Shown here: positions 43,322 through 51,559 of the stretch, one piece after another | Position numbering within the stretch: the stretch's first letter is position 1 | Layout: the number at the start of each line of letters is the position of its first letter | The notes under the pieces: generated by a model | What the model was told of the DNA's origin: nothing | The model's input: the letters and a program-made list of their open reading frames with translations, nothing else | The model's database searches: none | Source: an uncultured Alphaproteobacteria bacterium | Lineage (GTDB): Bacteria; Pseudomonadota; Alphaproteobacteria; CAAHEQ01; UBA3637 | Assembly (NCBI GenBank): GCA_947627155.1 | Contig: CANQUX010000008.1 | Coordinates: forward strand, 1 to 64,000 | DNA: 64,000 nt | Reading direction: 5' to 3' | Program-made: the position numbers and the translations under genes

Positions 43322-44653
43322 TTAACCGTTTTCACGCCGTCTGTATCGATTAACGATTGATTTTTTATATTGCTCTTTTTTCTGACTGATTCTTTGCGCT
43401 TTGAGTTCGCTCTCAATTTTCTTTCTGTTTCTTTCCCGTTTTTCCGTCGGTGTTAAAGCTTTTGCTCTGATTTGACTCAATTCTTTCTTTCTCTGACTTT
43501 TCAACTGATGGATTTCACGATTACGCTCAATGCGCAATAATTTTTGTTTTTTCCGTATTTCCAATTCAACAACCGACAAATTTTCCTCAATTGAAACCGA
43601 TGTTAAATGTTGCTGCTCGGCAGCCTCTTTTTTACGGGTTTCAACTTCTTGCTTTTTGGCTTGCGCTTCTTGCTCTGCCGCCAGACGATTTTTCCTTTCC
43701 TGATCTTTTTGCACGGTATCCCGATGTCTTTTTTCCTCATTTGTCAGTGCATGATCCTCCAACATTTTCAATGCTGTTTTTAACACACGTTTCATTTTGG
43801 GCAGCGCCATATTCGAATCAAACAACGCCGATTCGATCTTGGCAGCAACATTGCGAATCACGTCAATGCCGGCACTTTGTCGACGACGCGGCATTTTTCT
43901 GATTTTTTGAGAAGTTTCTATCAAGCTCGTTGCACTGTCGTAAATTTCCTGTGAAGTCACTTTTTTCGTAACCATGTTAAAGCCGAGCGACAGCGACATT
44001 TCCTTTGCCTCATGAATGATTTTACTGTCTTCATTTTCTCTTTTTTTGGTTTCCGGCACATTCGTTTCTTCCGAATAAACATTTTCATCTTTGTTTTGAA
44101 GCCGCATTAACAAATGTTGATAAAAAACACGATGTACTTTTAAATTATCCTGTTGATTTAATTTATCAATCAAATCAGTTTTAATTTCATTCAGCCGTTT
44201 TTCCGATAATTGTGCAAAAGGCAACGGTTCGTCCGTTTCAATTTTCTTTTGCATCTTTTGGGCAAGATCCGTAAAAATCTTTTCCGTTTTTTCTCGCAAA
44301 ACAAGCTCATCATACAACGGCATATTTTTAAATTTTTTAATTTCCGTGAACGAATAAGCTTCCGAATCCGTCATAGAGAATCGACAAACATCTATTTTAT
44401 TTTGTTCCAAAAACTGTTCAATCTCTTCCGTCGGCACCGTTTCTTCGTTTCGGGGCGAAGCATAATATAAAACAGCAGGATTCCAGTTCGGAAAAGCCTT
44501 TAAACACTCTTCAACCACGGCTTGTCTGCTTTTATTTTCAACCAAAAAATCCGGTTGTTTCTTTCCTCGGCGCAACAAGCGAAACAATTGCGTATCTTCC
44601 AACCGATCAGGCAATCCGAATTGACAAACTTTTTCTTTTTTTAATATTTTCAT
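43322..44653 (-). CDS. coiled-coil protein, unknown
   Basis: 443 residues, no signal peptide or membrane helix. The first 130 residues are mixed alpha/beta (DVCRFSMTDSEAYSFTEIKK). From about residue 240 it becomes strongly charged and helical, with long Lys/Arg/Glu/Gln coiled-coil stretches (RKNRLAAEQEAQAKKQEVET) and a basic C-terminus (SVEIRKKQKLLRIERNREI-type). The N-terminal half has a repeated helix pattern around MGFNMVTKK. No family recognised; the basic helical tail suggests nucleic-acid or scaffold binding, which is only inference. GGAG before ATG 44653. Confidence 0.6.
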   Translation of the reverse strand: MKILKKEKVCQFGLPDRLEDTQLFRLLRRGKKQPDFLVENKSRQAVVEECLKAFPNWNPAVLYYASPRNEETVPTEEIEQFLEQNKIDVCRFSMTDSEAYSFTEIKKFKNMPLYDELVLREKTEKIFTDLAQKMQKKIETDEPLPFAQLSEKRLNEIKTDLIDKLNQQDNLKVHRVFYQHLLMRLQNKDENVYSEETNVPETKKRENEDSKIIHEAKEMSLSLGFNMVTKKVTSQEIYDSATSLIETSQKIRKMPRRRQSAGIDVIRNVAAKIESALFDSNMALPKMKRVLKTALKMLEDHALTNEEKRHRDTVQKDQERKNRLAAEQEAQAKKQEVETRKKEAAEQQHLTSVSIEENLSVVELEIRKKQKLLRIERNREIHQLKSQRKKELSQIRAKALTPTEKRERNRKKIESELKAQRISQKKEQYKKSIVNRYRRRENG

Positions 44654-44769
44654 GGCAAACTCCGTCGATGAAGGTGATTCACTTTAATGATAAAGCAAGT
44701 ATATCCCACAAAGAATTTTTTGTCAAGAATATTTTTTAAAATTTTATAAAAAGAAAACAATCAATTGAA

Positions 44770-46188
44770 TTAAAAGCGAAAATCTCTTTCTCCGTTTTGA
44801 ATTTTAATCATTCTTTCCTGAACAATTTTTCTGACTTTTTCATTGGGAATATTCATAATTTCCTTTTGAATCAACGATTCGCCCACCGCAGCCGTTTTAC
44901 CGGACGCATAATCAATTAAATATTCTTTCAGCGTCATTAACGCATTGGGCAGGCAGCAATTATGAATCTGCCGATTTTTGCACAAGGCCATAAAGCGATC
45001 ACCGGTGCGCCCCTCCCGATAACACGCCGTGCAGAAACTGGGAATGTAGCCCATTTCCATCAGCCAGCACACCACCTCATCCAAAGAACGGGTATCAATC
45101 ACATCAAACTGCTCGGAACGATCATCTTCCGCCTCGGGATGAACATAGCCCCCGACACTGGTTTTGGAACCGCCGCTGATTTGCGAAATACCGTAATGAA
45201 TCACCCGTTCGCGACATTCTTTGCTTTCCCGCGTGGACATAATTAAGCCCGTATACGGCACGGCAATGCGAATCACGGCAACAATCTTGGCAAAAATATC
45301 ATCATTGATGCTGTTATCAAAAACCGACGGATCAATATCATCGGCATGCCGAATCCGCGGCACGCTGATGGTATGCGGACCAACGCCGTGAACGGCCTCC
45401 AAATGTTCGGCATGCATTAAAAGCCCCGTCAGTTCGTAGCGATATCCTTCCAACCCGAACAAAACACCCAAGCCCACATCATCAATACCGCCCTCCATGG
45501 CTCTGTCCATAGCTTCGGTGTGCCAAGCATAGTCGTGTTTCGGGCCGCTCGGATGCAATTCTTCATAACTTTTCTTGTTATATGTTTCCTGAAATAAAAT
45601 ATAAGTGCCGATTCCCGCCTCTTTGAGTTTGCGATAATTTTCAACCGTTGTTGCGGCAATATTCACATTAACCCGCCGAATCGAGCCGTTTTTATGCTTA
45701 ATGGAATAAATGGTATGAATACAATCCAAAATATATTCAATCGGATTGTTAATCGGATCTTCACCCGATTCGATTGCCAATCGTTTATGACCCATATCTT
45801 GCAGCGCCGTTACTTCTTTAATTAAATCATCTTTTGTAAGTTTTTTACGGGCAATATGCTTGTTTCTGCCGTGAAACGGACAATAAACACATTCGTTGAT
45901 ACAATAATTTGATAAATAAAGCGGCGCAAACAAAACAATGCGATTCCCGTAAAATTCTTTTTTAATTTGTTCGGCCAACGCAAAAATTTCCGCGTTTTTT
46001 TCTTCATCGGTGCAATCTAACAAAAGCAAGGCCTCCCGATGAGATAACCCCTTATATTGTTTTGCTTTTTTTAAAATTTCATCAATCAGATTCAAATCGT
46101 TTTTATGCGAATCGGCATAAGAAAGCGATTCTGAAATTTCCGCATGACTGATAAACTCTTCTGCTTTTAATGATTGAGGATTATACAT
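44770..46188 (-). CDS. hydG: [FeFe]-hydrogenase H-cluster maturase HydG
   Basis: 472 residues from ATG 46188 (AAAGGAGTC site; an in-frame TTG at 46221 lies before it). The radical-SAM cluster motif is CINECVYCPFHGRNKH (CxxxCxxC). Its length is right for HydG and clearly longer than biotin synthase, and the C-terminal cluster region is diagnostic: CTACYREGRTGDRFM followed by NCCLPNALMTLKEYL, giving the second Fe-S site that cuts tyrosine to the CO and CN ligands of the H-cluster. ThiH was considered but lacks that C-terminal module. No HydE, HydF or hydrogenase gene is in the window, so the pathway genes must lie elsewhere. Confidence 0.9.
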   Translation of the reverse strand: MYNPQSLKAEEFISHAEISESLSYADSHKNDLNLIDEILKKAKQYKGLSHREALLLLDCTDEEKNAEIFALAEQIKKEFYGNRIVLFAPLYLSNYCINECVYCPFHGRNKHIARKKLTKDDLIKEVTALQDMGHKRLAIESGEDPINNPIEYILDCIHTIYSIKHKNGSIRRVNVNIAATTVENYRKLKEAGIGTYILFQETYNKKSYEELHPSGPKHDYAWHTEAMDRAMEGGIDDVGLGVLFGLEGYRYELTGLLMHAEHLEAVHGVGPHTISVPRIRHADDIDPSVFDNSINDDIFAKIVAVIRIAVPYTGLIMSTRESKECRERVIHYGISQISGGSKTSVGGYVHPEAEDDRSEQFDVIDTRSLDEVVCWLMEMGYIPSFCTACYREGRTGDRFMALCKNRQIHNCCLPNALMTLKEYLIDYASGKTAAVGESLIQKEIMNIPNEKVRKIVQERMIKIQNGERDFRF

Positions 46189-46288
46189 TTTTTTGACTCC
46201 TTTCCTTTTTTTATTTTTCAACTGAACGCTATTTTATGTCCAAAAAACACATTCTTCAATCTTTTTTTTCAAAAATATCATTTTTTTC

Positions 46289-46316
46289 TTGCACTTTGTT
46301 GTTAATAAGGTATAAA
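46289..46316 (+). promoter_or_regulatory. candidate promoter of the thioredoxin-fold pair
   Basis: TTGCAC at 46289-46294, 16-base spacer, TATAAA at 46311-46316; ATG of the CPHC protein is at 46347. Confidence 0.55.
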
Positions 46317-46346
46317 ATAACTTTTGTGAACAATTAAGGGTGCCTA

Positions 46347-46718
46347 ATGAAAAAAATTATTTCTATAATACTTTTTATGACTGCTTTGTTTTTCGGCGTC
46401 ACGGCTTGTTCTTTACCGGGAGAAGATTCCGATATTGTTATTTTCACACAAACAGGTTGCCCGCACTGTGAACACGCCTTAACATATATTAACACGGTTA
46501 AAAATGATTTTCCGGCACTCACCATTTCCGAATTTAATATTCGGGAAAGTGATGAAAATTATCAACTGTTCTTAAAATATGTTAAAAAATATATGCCGGA
46601 AGCAAAGCACATCGGAACACCGCTTATTATCAGCAACGGAAAAGCGTTTATGGGCTGGACACCGCAAACACAACAAGACTTTTCCGATCATTTAAAACAA
46701 CTTAACCAGACCAAATAA
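46347..46718 (+). CDS. thioredoxin-fold lipoprotein with CPHC active site
   Basis: 123 residues. The signal peptide carries a lipobox-like end at GVTAC (Cys22), so it is probably lipidated. The thioredoxin fold is short, with the active site in FTQTGCPHCEHALTYINTV (C-P-H-C, as in DsbA and glutaredoxin-like oxidoreductases) and a cis-Pro region near IGTPLIISNG. It lies eleven bases before the DsbA-family gene and shares its promoter. Likely a periplasmic disulfide oxidoreductase; partners unknown. Confidence 0.78.
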   Translation: MKKIISIILFMTALFFGVTACSLPGEDSDIVIFTQTGCPHCEHALTYINTVKNDFPALTISEFNIRESDENYQLFLKYVKKYMPEAKHIGTPLIISNGKAFMGWTPQTQQDFSDHLKQLNQTK

Positions 46719-46728
46719 GGAGGAAAAT

Positions 46729-47628
46729 ATGAAAAAAACAAAACAATCCAAAACAACCAGAACAATATCCGCCGGTGATGAAATCACCTCTGTGGAAACG
46801 CATTCATGCTGCTGCAATTGCCGTCCGTCATTCGGTTTATTGAAAACAGTGAGCATTTGTGCTTCCATTTTAGGTGCCGGTATTATTGTTTCAACCAGCA
46901 TTTTAATGCGCCCGATGCCGCAAATGATTCGCTCAACCGTTCCAATACCTTCTCCGAGAATCAATGATGCAACCATGCGGAAATATATTGAAGCGAATCC
47001 GAAAATCATTATGAATTCCATTGAGAAATATATGAAAGATAATGAGAAAAAAGAAGCTGAAAAAGCAAAACCGGCAGCCCCGCAACCGAAAATTGACTAT
47101 ACAGCCATTGTTAACGAAATTGCTGCGGATAAAAGCAATTATTCCATGGGTAACCCCAACGGAAAATTCATTATCGTTGAATTCTTTGATCATCAATGCG
47201 GTTGGTGTAAGAGAACAAATGCCGGATTGCACGAAGCTATTTCAAAACCCGAAGGCAAAAACATTCGTTGGATTGCTATCGATACACCGATTTTCGGTGC
47301 CAAATCGGAAGAAATTGCCCGTTATGTGTTAGCGGCCGGCAAACAAGGAAAATATGCTCAAATGCATGAAGCCGTCGGAAAAGAAGGTTCTGTGGATAAA
47401 GAAAAATTGATTGCTATTGCAACAAAAATCGGTTTGGATACCAAAAAACTGGAAGCCGATGCCAATAGTGATGAATTGAAAAACAAATTAACGGCAAACA
47501 GAAAATATTCTGAACAATTGCACATCAGCGGTGTGCCGTTCTTAATTATTAACGGAAAACCCAATCCGGGTGCGTTATTGAATGATAAATTAGCCTCAAC
47601 GGTTAAAGAATCGCAAAACGTAAAATAA
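46729..47628 (+). CDS. DsbA-family periplasmic oxidoreductase (Com1-like)
   Basis: 299 residues, translated from the same mRNA as the CPHC lipoprotein. An N-terminal cytoplasmic stretch with a Cys cluster (SCCCNCRPS) precedes a membrane anchor (LLKTVSICASILGAGIIVST). After a linker of about 40 residues the DsbA/Com1 domain runs about 140-290: FIIVEFFDHQCGWCKRTNAG with active site CGWC, helical insert, and cis-Pro region in ISGVPFLIING. It resembles DsbA-like proteins of Rickettsiales. It is expected to insert or isomerise disulfides in exported proteins; no DsbB-like gene is near. Confidence 0.85.
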   Translation: MKKTKQSKTTRTISAGDEITSVETHSCCCNCRPSFGLLKTVSICASILGAGIIVSTSILMRPMPQMIRSTVPIPSPRINDATMRKYIEANPKIIMNSIEKYMKDNEKKEAEKAKPAAPQPKIDYTAIVNEIAADKSNYSMGNPNGKFIIVEFFDHQCGWCKRTNAGLHEAISKPEGKNIRWIAIDTPIFGAKSEEIARYVLAAGKQGKYAQMHEAVGKEGSVDKEKLIAIATKIGLDTKKLEADANSDELKNKLTANRKYSEQLHISGVPFLIINGKPNPGALLNDKLASTVKESQNVK

Positions 47629-47630
47629 GA

Positions 47631-47666
47631 AAAAACGCCCGTTGAATCCGACGGGCGTTTTTATTT
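47631..47666 (+). terminator. first of two terminators after the DsbA-like gene
   Basis: AAAACGCCCGT (47632-47642) pairs with ACGGGCGTTTTT (from 47651), followed by T-rich sequence. Confidence 0.9.
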
Positions 47667-47670
47667 AATA

Positions 47671-47706
47671 AAAAGCGACTTTGAATTATCAAAGTCGTTT
47701 TTTTTT
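47671..47706. terminator. second terminator, bidirectional
   Basis: CGACTTTGA (47676-47684) pairs with TCAAAGTCG (47689-47697); A-run before and T-run after. It serves the convergent YwqK-like gene as well. Confidence 0.85.
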
Positions 47707-47717
47707 AATCAGAAAAA

Positions 47718-48800
47718 TTACTGACAGATCTCTTTTCCCTTTTCAATCTTGCAGGATTTTAAAACTTTTCCGGTTGAATCCAGCTGTTGAAAAGACTTCT
47801 TTATTCCGTTTTCATAAAAAGCTTGTTCCGTTACTCTGCCGTTTGCATCAAAAATACGCATAATACCGTTGGGTTTACCGTTCAGATATTGCACTTCTTT
47901 TATGGCAAAGCCTTTATCGTTCACATCAAAATAAATGCCGGAAATGGGTTTGAGAGTGGTTGAATCCAAACGCATATCTTCTTTTTCAACGGTATTTTTT
48001 TGCGTATGGATAACCGTTTTGGAATTCAACTCATCAATTTGTTCCGGTGTTAGTTTTTCTTCTTTATTATTCTGATAAATCACACCGCTTTCAACCAATC
48101 CGTTTTGATAGATTCTTTTTTGCACCAGCGTTCCGTCATTTTGATAATTTTTATTTTCACCGTTTAATTTATCATGCAGATAATTCATTTCAAACTGCAC
48201 TTTTCCGTTCGGATAATAAATTTTACTCCCGCCTTCGCGTTGATTATTGTGAAAATTAAATTCCGATTGCAGCGTTCCGTCTTCATAATATGTTTGAGCA
48301 AGACCTTCATGTTGATTATTAACATAATTAACCGTTGATTTCAACGTTCCCGTTTCATAATAGGTTGTTTTCGGCCCGTTCAACATATCATTTTTATATA
48401 TTTCTTTTGCGGCAGGCTTTCCGTTCGGATAATAAGTAATCAACTCACCGTTTAACCGATTATTTTGATAAACCGCTTGAATTAACAAATGCCCGTTCTC
48501 ATCAAATTGATTAAAAACACCGTCTTTCAAATTATTTTTAAAGGTAATGATATGATGTGTTTGTCCGTTTTCATAAAATCCGCGCGATTCACCGTTTAAA
48601 GCACCGTTTTCAAAAGTACTTTGAATTTTTCCGCCTTGAACGACCCGTATCAATGTTCCCGTTAACGGTTCTCCTGTTTCTTTTAAATAAAATAAATCGC
48701 CTTTCCGTTCCACCGCATCCGGCTGATATTCCGTTGCCAATGCCGGTAAAGCGCACCCGGTCAGAAATGCTGTTAAACATAGTGCATATTTATTGATCAT
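47718..48800 (-). CDS. YwqK/MORN-variant repeat lipoprotein
   Basis: 360 residues from ATG 48800 (GGAGG site; an in-frame TTG at 48815 covers the site). Signal peptide with lipobox LTGC (Cys16), so a lipoprotein. Residues about 45-250 are a run of about eight MORN-variant units (FYENGQTHHIITFKNN; YYPNGKPAAKEIYKND; YYETGTLKSTVNYVNN), ending with a divergent copy (VQYLNGKPNGIMRIFDANG). It is a paralogue of the anchored protein at 17653, differing in its lipid anchor and in being transcribed alone. The units probably form an extended beta-ribbon; ligand unknown. Confidence 0.82.
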   Translation of the reverse strand: MINKYALCLTAFLTGCALPALATEYQPDAVERKGDLFYLKETGEPLTGTLIRVVQGGKIQSTFENGALNGESRGFYENGQTHHIITFKNNLKDGVFNQFDENGHLLIQAVYQNNRLNGELITYYPNGKPAAKEIYKNDMLNGPKTTYYETGTLKSTVNYVNNQHEGLAQTYYEDGTLQSEFNFHNNQREGGSKIYYPNGKVQFEMNYLHDKLNGENKNYQNDGTLVQKRIYQNGLVESGVIYQNNKEEKLTPEQIDELNSKTVIHTQKNTVEKEDMRLDSTTLKPISGIYFDVNDKGFAIKEVQYLNGKPNGIMRIFDANGRVTEQAFYENGIKKSFQQLDSTGKVLKSCKIEKGKEICQ

Positions 48801-48876
48801 AAAAACCTCCGTCAAATAAAAGACACATAAATATCGTACTCATTTTTTTCTCACATTTCAAGAATAAAATTTCAAT

Positions 48877-49977
48877 TTACATTCTTTCTTCCGGTAAAAC
48901 CGTTAAAATCAATCGATTAAGTACAAGCGTTCCTTCTTCGCTCGGGAAAAACAGTCCGTTTTTTACTTGCCCCCAACCGAAACGAACGGCCGTTTCAATT
49001 CCCTTCGAATTCAGCAGAGAAACGGGAAACCCCTCTTGCATGAGCCGCAATCCCATTAAAATTTTTTCTTCCGTTTTTTCCTGCCGTGTCAATTGTGTAC
49101 ACATCGGCTTTTGTTTTATCCATGCAGTCACCGACCGCGGATTTTCCGTTGCCGTCAATCCGAGACGCCCGTGTGCCGCCGGGCCGATTCCCAAATAATC
49201 ATATCCGCGCCAATATGTCAGATTATGCACACATTGAAAGCCTTCCTGCGCATAGTTTGATATTTCATAAGGCGGAAGAGAAGCCTTTTCCATCATTTTA
49301 TTTGTCATTAAATAAAAAGTACGAGCCGTTTCTTCATCGGGCACTGTAACCTGTTTTCGATAAAAGGGCGTGTTTTCTTCAATTGTCAATTGATATAACG
49401 AATAATGTGTTAAGTTTAAATTTAAAATCTGCGTTAATTCCGTTTTCCACGCATCAGGCGTTTGATGAGGACGCGCATAAATAAAATCGGCGTTCACTTT
49501 CGGAAAAATTTGCTTTGCTTCTTCTAAACGCATCAGCGCCGTTTCAACCGTATGACGCCGTCCCAAAAAACGTAAATCCGCTTCATTTAAGGCTTGTATG
49601 CCCATTGACAACCTGTTAACCCCCGCTGCCCGAAACGCTTGCATTTTTTCAAGATTAATCGCATCGGGATTGGCTTCCATCGTTATTTCCGGCATTTCAT
49701 CAAAAGCAAACCAATCTTGAAGTGTGGTTAAAACTTTTTCCACCGATTGCGGCGACATTAAAGAGGGGGTTCCCCCGCCGAAAAAAACACTTGTTATCGG
49801 CAAATAAGATTTTTTCAAGCGGGCAAAAAACAAAATATCTCTTTGATAACCTTTTAAAATCTCCTCTTCGTTTATTGCCCTTTCCGCCTGACTGAAAAAA
49901 TCACAATACGGACATTTCGATAAGCAATACGGCCAATGAACATAAACGCCGAACAACGGTTTTGATACACGATACAT
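48877..49977 (-). CDS. hemW: HemW-like radical SAM heme chaperone
   Basis: 366 residues. The radical-SAM motif is in WPYCLSKCPYCDFFSQ (CxxxCxxC). Other HemW/HemN-family blocks follow: FFGGGTPSLMSPQSVEKVL, AVRLSMGIQALNEADLRFLGRRH (cited in part) and YLGIGPAAHGRLG. Length and absence of the second HemN cysteine favour HemW, which binds and delivers heme, over the coproporphyrinogen oxidase HemN. Transcribed alone, divergent from hpf with 78 bases between. Confidence 0.85.
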   Translation of the reverse strand: MYRVSKPLFGVYVHWPYCLSKCPYCDFFSQAERAINEEEILKGYQRDILFFARLKKSYLPITSVFFGGGTPSLMSPQSVEKVLTTLQDWFAFDEMPEITMEANPDAINLEKMQAFRAAGVNRLSMGIQALNEADLRFLGRRHTVETALMRLEEAKQIFPKVNADFIYARPHQTPDAWKTELTQILNLNLTHYSLYQLTIEENTPFYRKQVTVPDEETARTFYLMTNKMMEKASLPPYEISNYAQEGFQCVHNLTYWRGYDYLGIGPAAHGRLGLTATENPRSVTAWIKQKPMCTQLTRQEKTEEKILMGLRLMQEGFPVSLLNSKGIETAVRFGWGQVKNGLFFPSEEGTLVLNRLILTVLPEERM

Positions 49978-50055
49978 AAACGCCTCTTGACAATTTTAAA
50001 AAAAGGGTTTAGAGTTTTTAATGATGTTCAATTTTATAACAGGAAAGAAAAAACA

Positions 50056-50604
50056 ATGCAAATACTAATTTCCGGACAACAAATAAATCTGGGTGACAAT
50101 TTCCGCGTCTATGCGGAAGGAGCGTTGGATACTGCCGTTTCAAAATATTTTGATGAAGCAGTCAGCGCCGATATTAAAGTAACAAAAGAGGGAACGGAAA
50201 TCAAAACCGAAGTGACGGTTCATCCGAAAACAGGGGCTTTGATTCGGTCTTCCGCCATTTCCGCCGATGCTTATGCGTCTTTGGACGGTGCCGTTTCGCG
50301 TATTTCCCGCCAATTACGGAAATATAAAAATCGAATCGTTGATCATAAAGCGCCGGTTATTGAAATGGTGGATATGTCGGTTATTGAAACACCGGCTGAA
50401 CCGGAGGAAGTCGATTCGCCGATTATTATTGCGGAAATGCAAACACAATTACCGATTTGCACCGTCAGCGAAGCCGTTATGAAAATGGATTTGGAAGGAC
50501 TGCCCGCCTTATTGTTTAAAAACACGGCACACGGCGGTTTGAATATGGTTTATCGCCGCACGGACGGCAATATCGGCTGGGTTGATCCGAAACACAAAGG
50601 ATAA
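50056..50604 (+). CDS. hpf: ribosome hibernation promoting factor, long form
   Basis: 182 residues from ATG 50056, chosen for its AGGAAAG site. The S30AE N-terminal domain (1-100) reads MQILISGQQINLGDNFRVYA with the basic ISRQLRKYKNRIVDH helix. After a linker, the C-terminal dimerisation domain appears: MKMDLEGLPALLFKNTAHGG and MVYRRTDGNIGWVDPKH. Long HPF pairs ribosomes into 100S dimers in stationary phase. It precedes ptsN by three bases, the usual alphaproteobacterial pairing (the upstream rpoN is missing here). Confidence 0.93.
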   Translation: MQILISGQQINLGDNFRVYAEGALDTAVSKYFDEAVSADIKVTKEGTEIKTEVTVHPKTGALIRSSAISADAYASLDGAVSRISRQLRKYKNRIVDHKAPVIEMVDMSVIETPAEPEEVDSPIIIAEMQTQLPICTVSEAVMKMDLEGLPALLFKNTAHGGLNMVYRRTDGNIGWVDPKHKG

Positions 50605-50607
50605 GCC

Positions 50608-51066
50608 ATGCAAATTCGTGATATTTTATCACAAAACGATATTGTGATTAACTCGGTATCGGAAAGTAAAAAGTTTGTTCTGGAACAACTTTCCGCTTTG
50701 GCCGCTCCGAAAACGGGCATTGAAAAAAGCACGATTTTAGATGCTTTAATCGAGCGGGAACGGTTAGGCACAACCGGTGTCGGACATGGGGTTGCTTTAC
50801 CGCATACACGCCTCATCGGCCTTGATAAAATTTTCTGTGCTTTTATGAAAACGGCACCGATTGATTTTGAATCCGTAGACGGAAAAGCCGTTGATTTAAT
50901 TTTTCTGCTGTTGGTTCCCGAAGAAGCCGGCGCCGATCATTTAAAAGCGCTCAGTCATTTATCAACGCTCTTGCGTGATGAAACAAGCGCCAAACAACTG
51001 CGACAAGCGCAAACGGTAGAAGAATTATACCAAGTTATTCTGAAAAACGATTTTGAAGAAAAATAA
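50608..51066 (+). CDS. ptsN: PTS EIIA-like nitrogen regulatory protein PtsN
   Basis: 152 residues. EIIA-Ntr fold with the phosphorylated histidine in GVALPHTRLIG (His66), the family's GVGHGVALPHTRL motif, and the following block ADHLKALSHLSTLLRDE. It takes phosphate from the PTS-Ntr chain and regulates potassium and nitrogen processes in related bacteria. It shares its mRNA with hpf and is followed by an intrinsic terminator at 51073-51107. Confidence 0.95.
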   Translation: MQIRDILSQNDIVINSVSESKKFVLEQLSALAAPKTGIEKSTILDALIERERLGTTGVGHGVALPHTRLIGLDKIFCAFMKTAPIDFESVDGKAVDLIFLLLVPEEAGADHLKALSHLSTLLRDETSAKQLRQAQTVEELYQVILKNDFEEK

Positions 51067-51072
51067 ATAAAG

Positions 51073-51107
51073 CGGCGCATTTTCTGAAAGAAGATGTGCC
51101 GTTTTTT
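51073..51107 (+). terminator. intrinsic terminator of hpf-ptsN
   Basis: CGGCGCAT (51073-51080) pairs with ATGTGCCG (51094-51101) with one G-U pair, then TTTTTT (51102-51107). The rnhA start follows only ten bases later. Confidence 0.8.
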
Positions 51108-51116
51108 ATATTAAAA

Positions 51117-51557
51117 ATGAAAAAAATTGAATTATATACGGACGGAGCCTGTTCAAAGAATCCCGGAAACGGCGGGTGGGCTTATTTATTGAAATATAAG
51201 AATTTACAAAAAGAAAATTTCGGCGGAGAAGCCGAAACAACCAACAATAAAATGGAATTAACCGCCGTTATTGAAGGATTAAAAGCCTTAAAAGAGCCGT
51301 GTATTATTGATTTATATACCGACAGTCGTTATGTGTTGGACGGGGCAACCGTCTGGTTGGAAAACTGGAAAAGCAAAAACTGGCTGAAAGCCGATAAAAA
51401 ACCGGTTTTGAATGTTTCTCTGTGGCAGGAATTGGAAAAACTGATGGCGCCACACCAAATTACTTGGCATTGGGTAAAAGGGCATGCGGGGCATCAAGAA
51501 AACGAACGTGTGGATTTTTTAGCCTGTCAGGGACGCGATTTATATAAACCGACATAA
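51117..51557 (+). CDS. rnhA: ribonuclease HI
   Basis: 146 residues from ATG 51117, which gives the canonical start MKKIELYTDGACSKNPGNGG; an in-frame GTG at 51096 lies inside the terminator stem. All four acidic catalytic residues are present: Asp in YTDGACS, Glu in NKMELTAVIEGL, Asp in YTDSRYVLDG and the last Asp in NERVDFLACQ; the basic handle KNWLKADKKP is also there. It cuts RNA in RNA-DNA hybrids. The start has no ribosome site and lies just downstream of a terminator, an odd arrangement. Confidence 0.96.
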   Translation: MKKIELYTDGACSKNPGNGGWAYLLKYKNLQKENFGGEAETTNNKMELTAVIEGLKALKEPCIIDLYTDSRYVLDGATVWLENWKSKNWLKADKKPVLNVSLWQELEKLMAPHQITWHWVKGHAGHQENERVDFLACQGRDLYKPT

Positions 51558-51559
51558 AA

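Noticed and set aside
44770-46188. ThiH or biotin synthase as alternative names for hydG
   Set aside because: The length and the C-terminal CTACYREGRTGDRFM and NCCLPNA motifs are specific to HydG; ThiH is shorter and lacks them.
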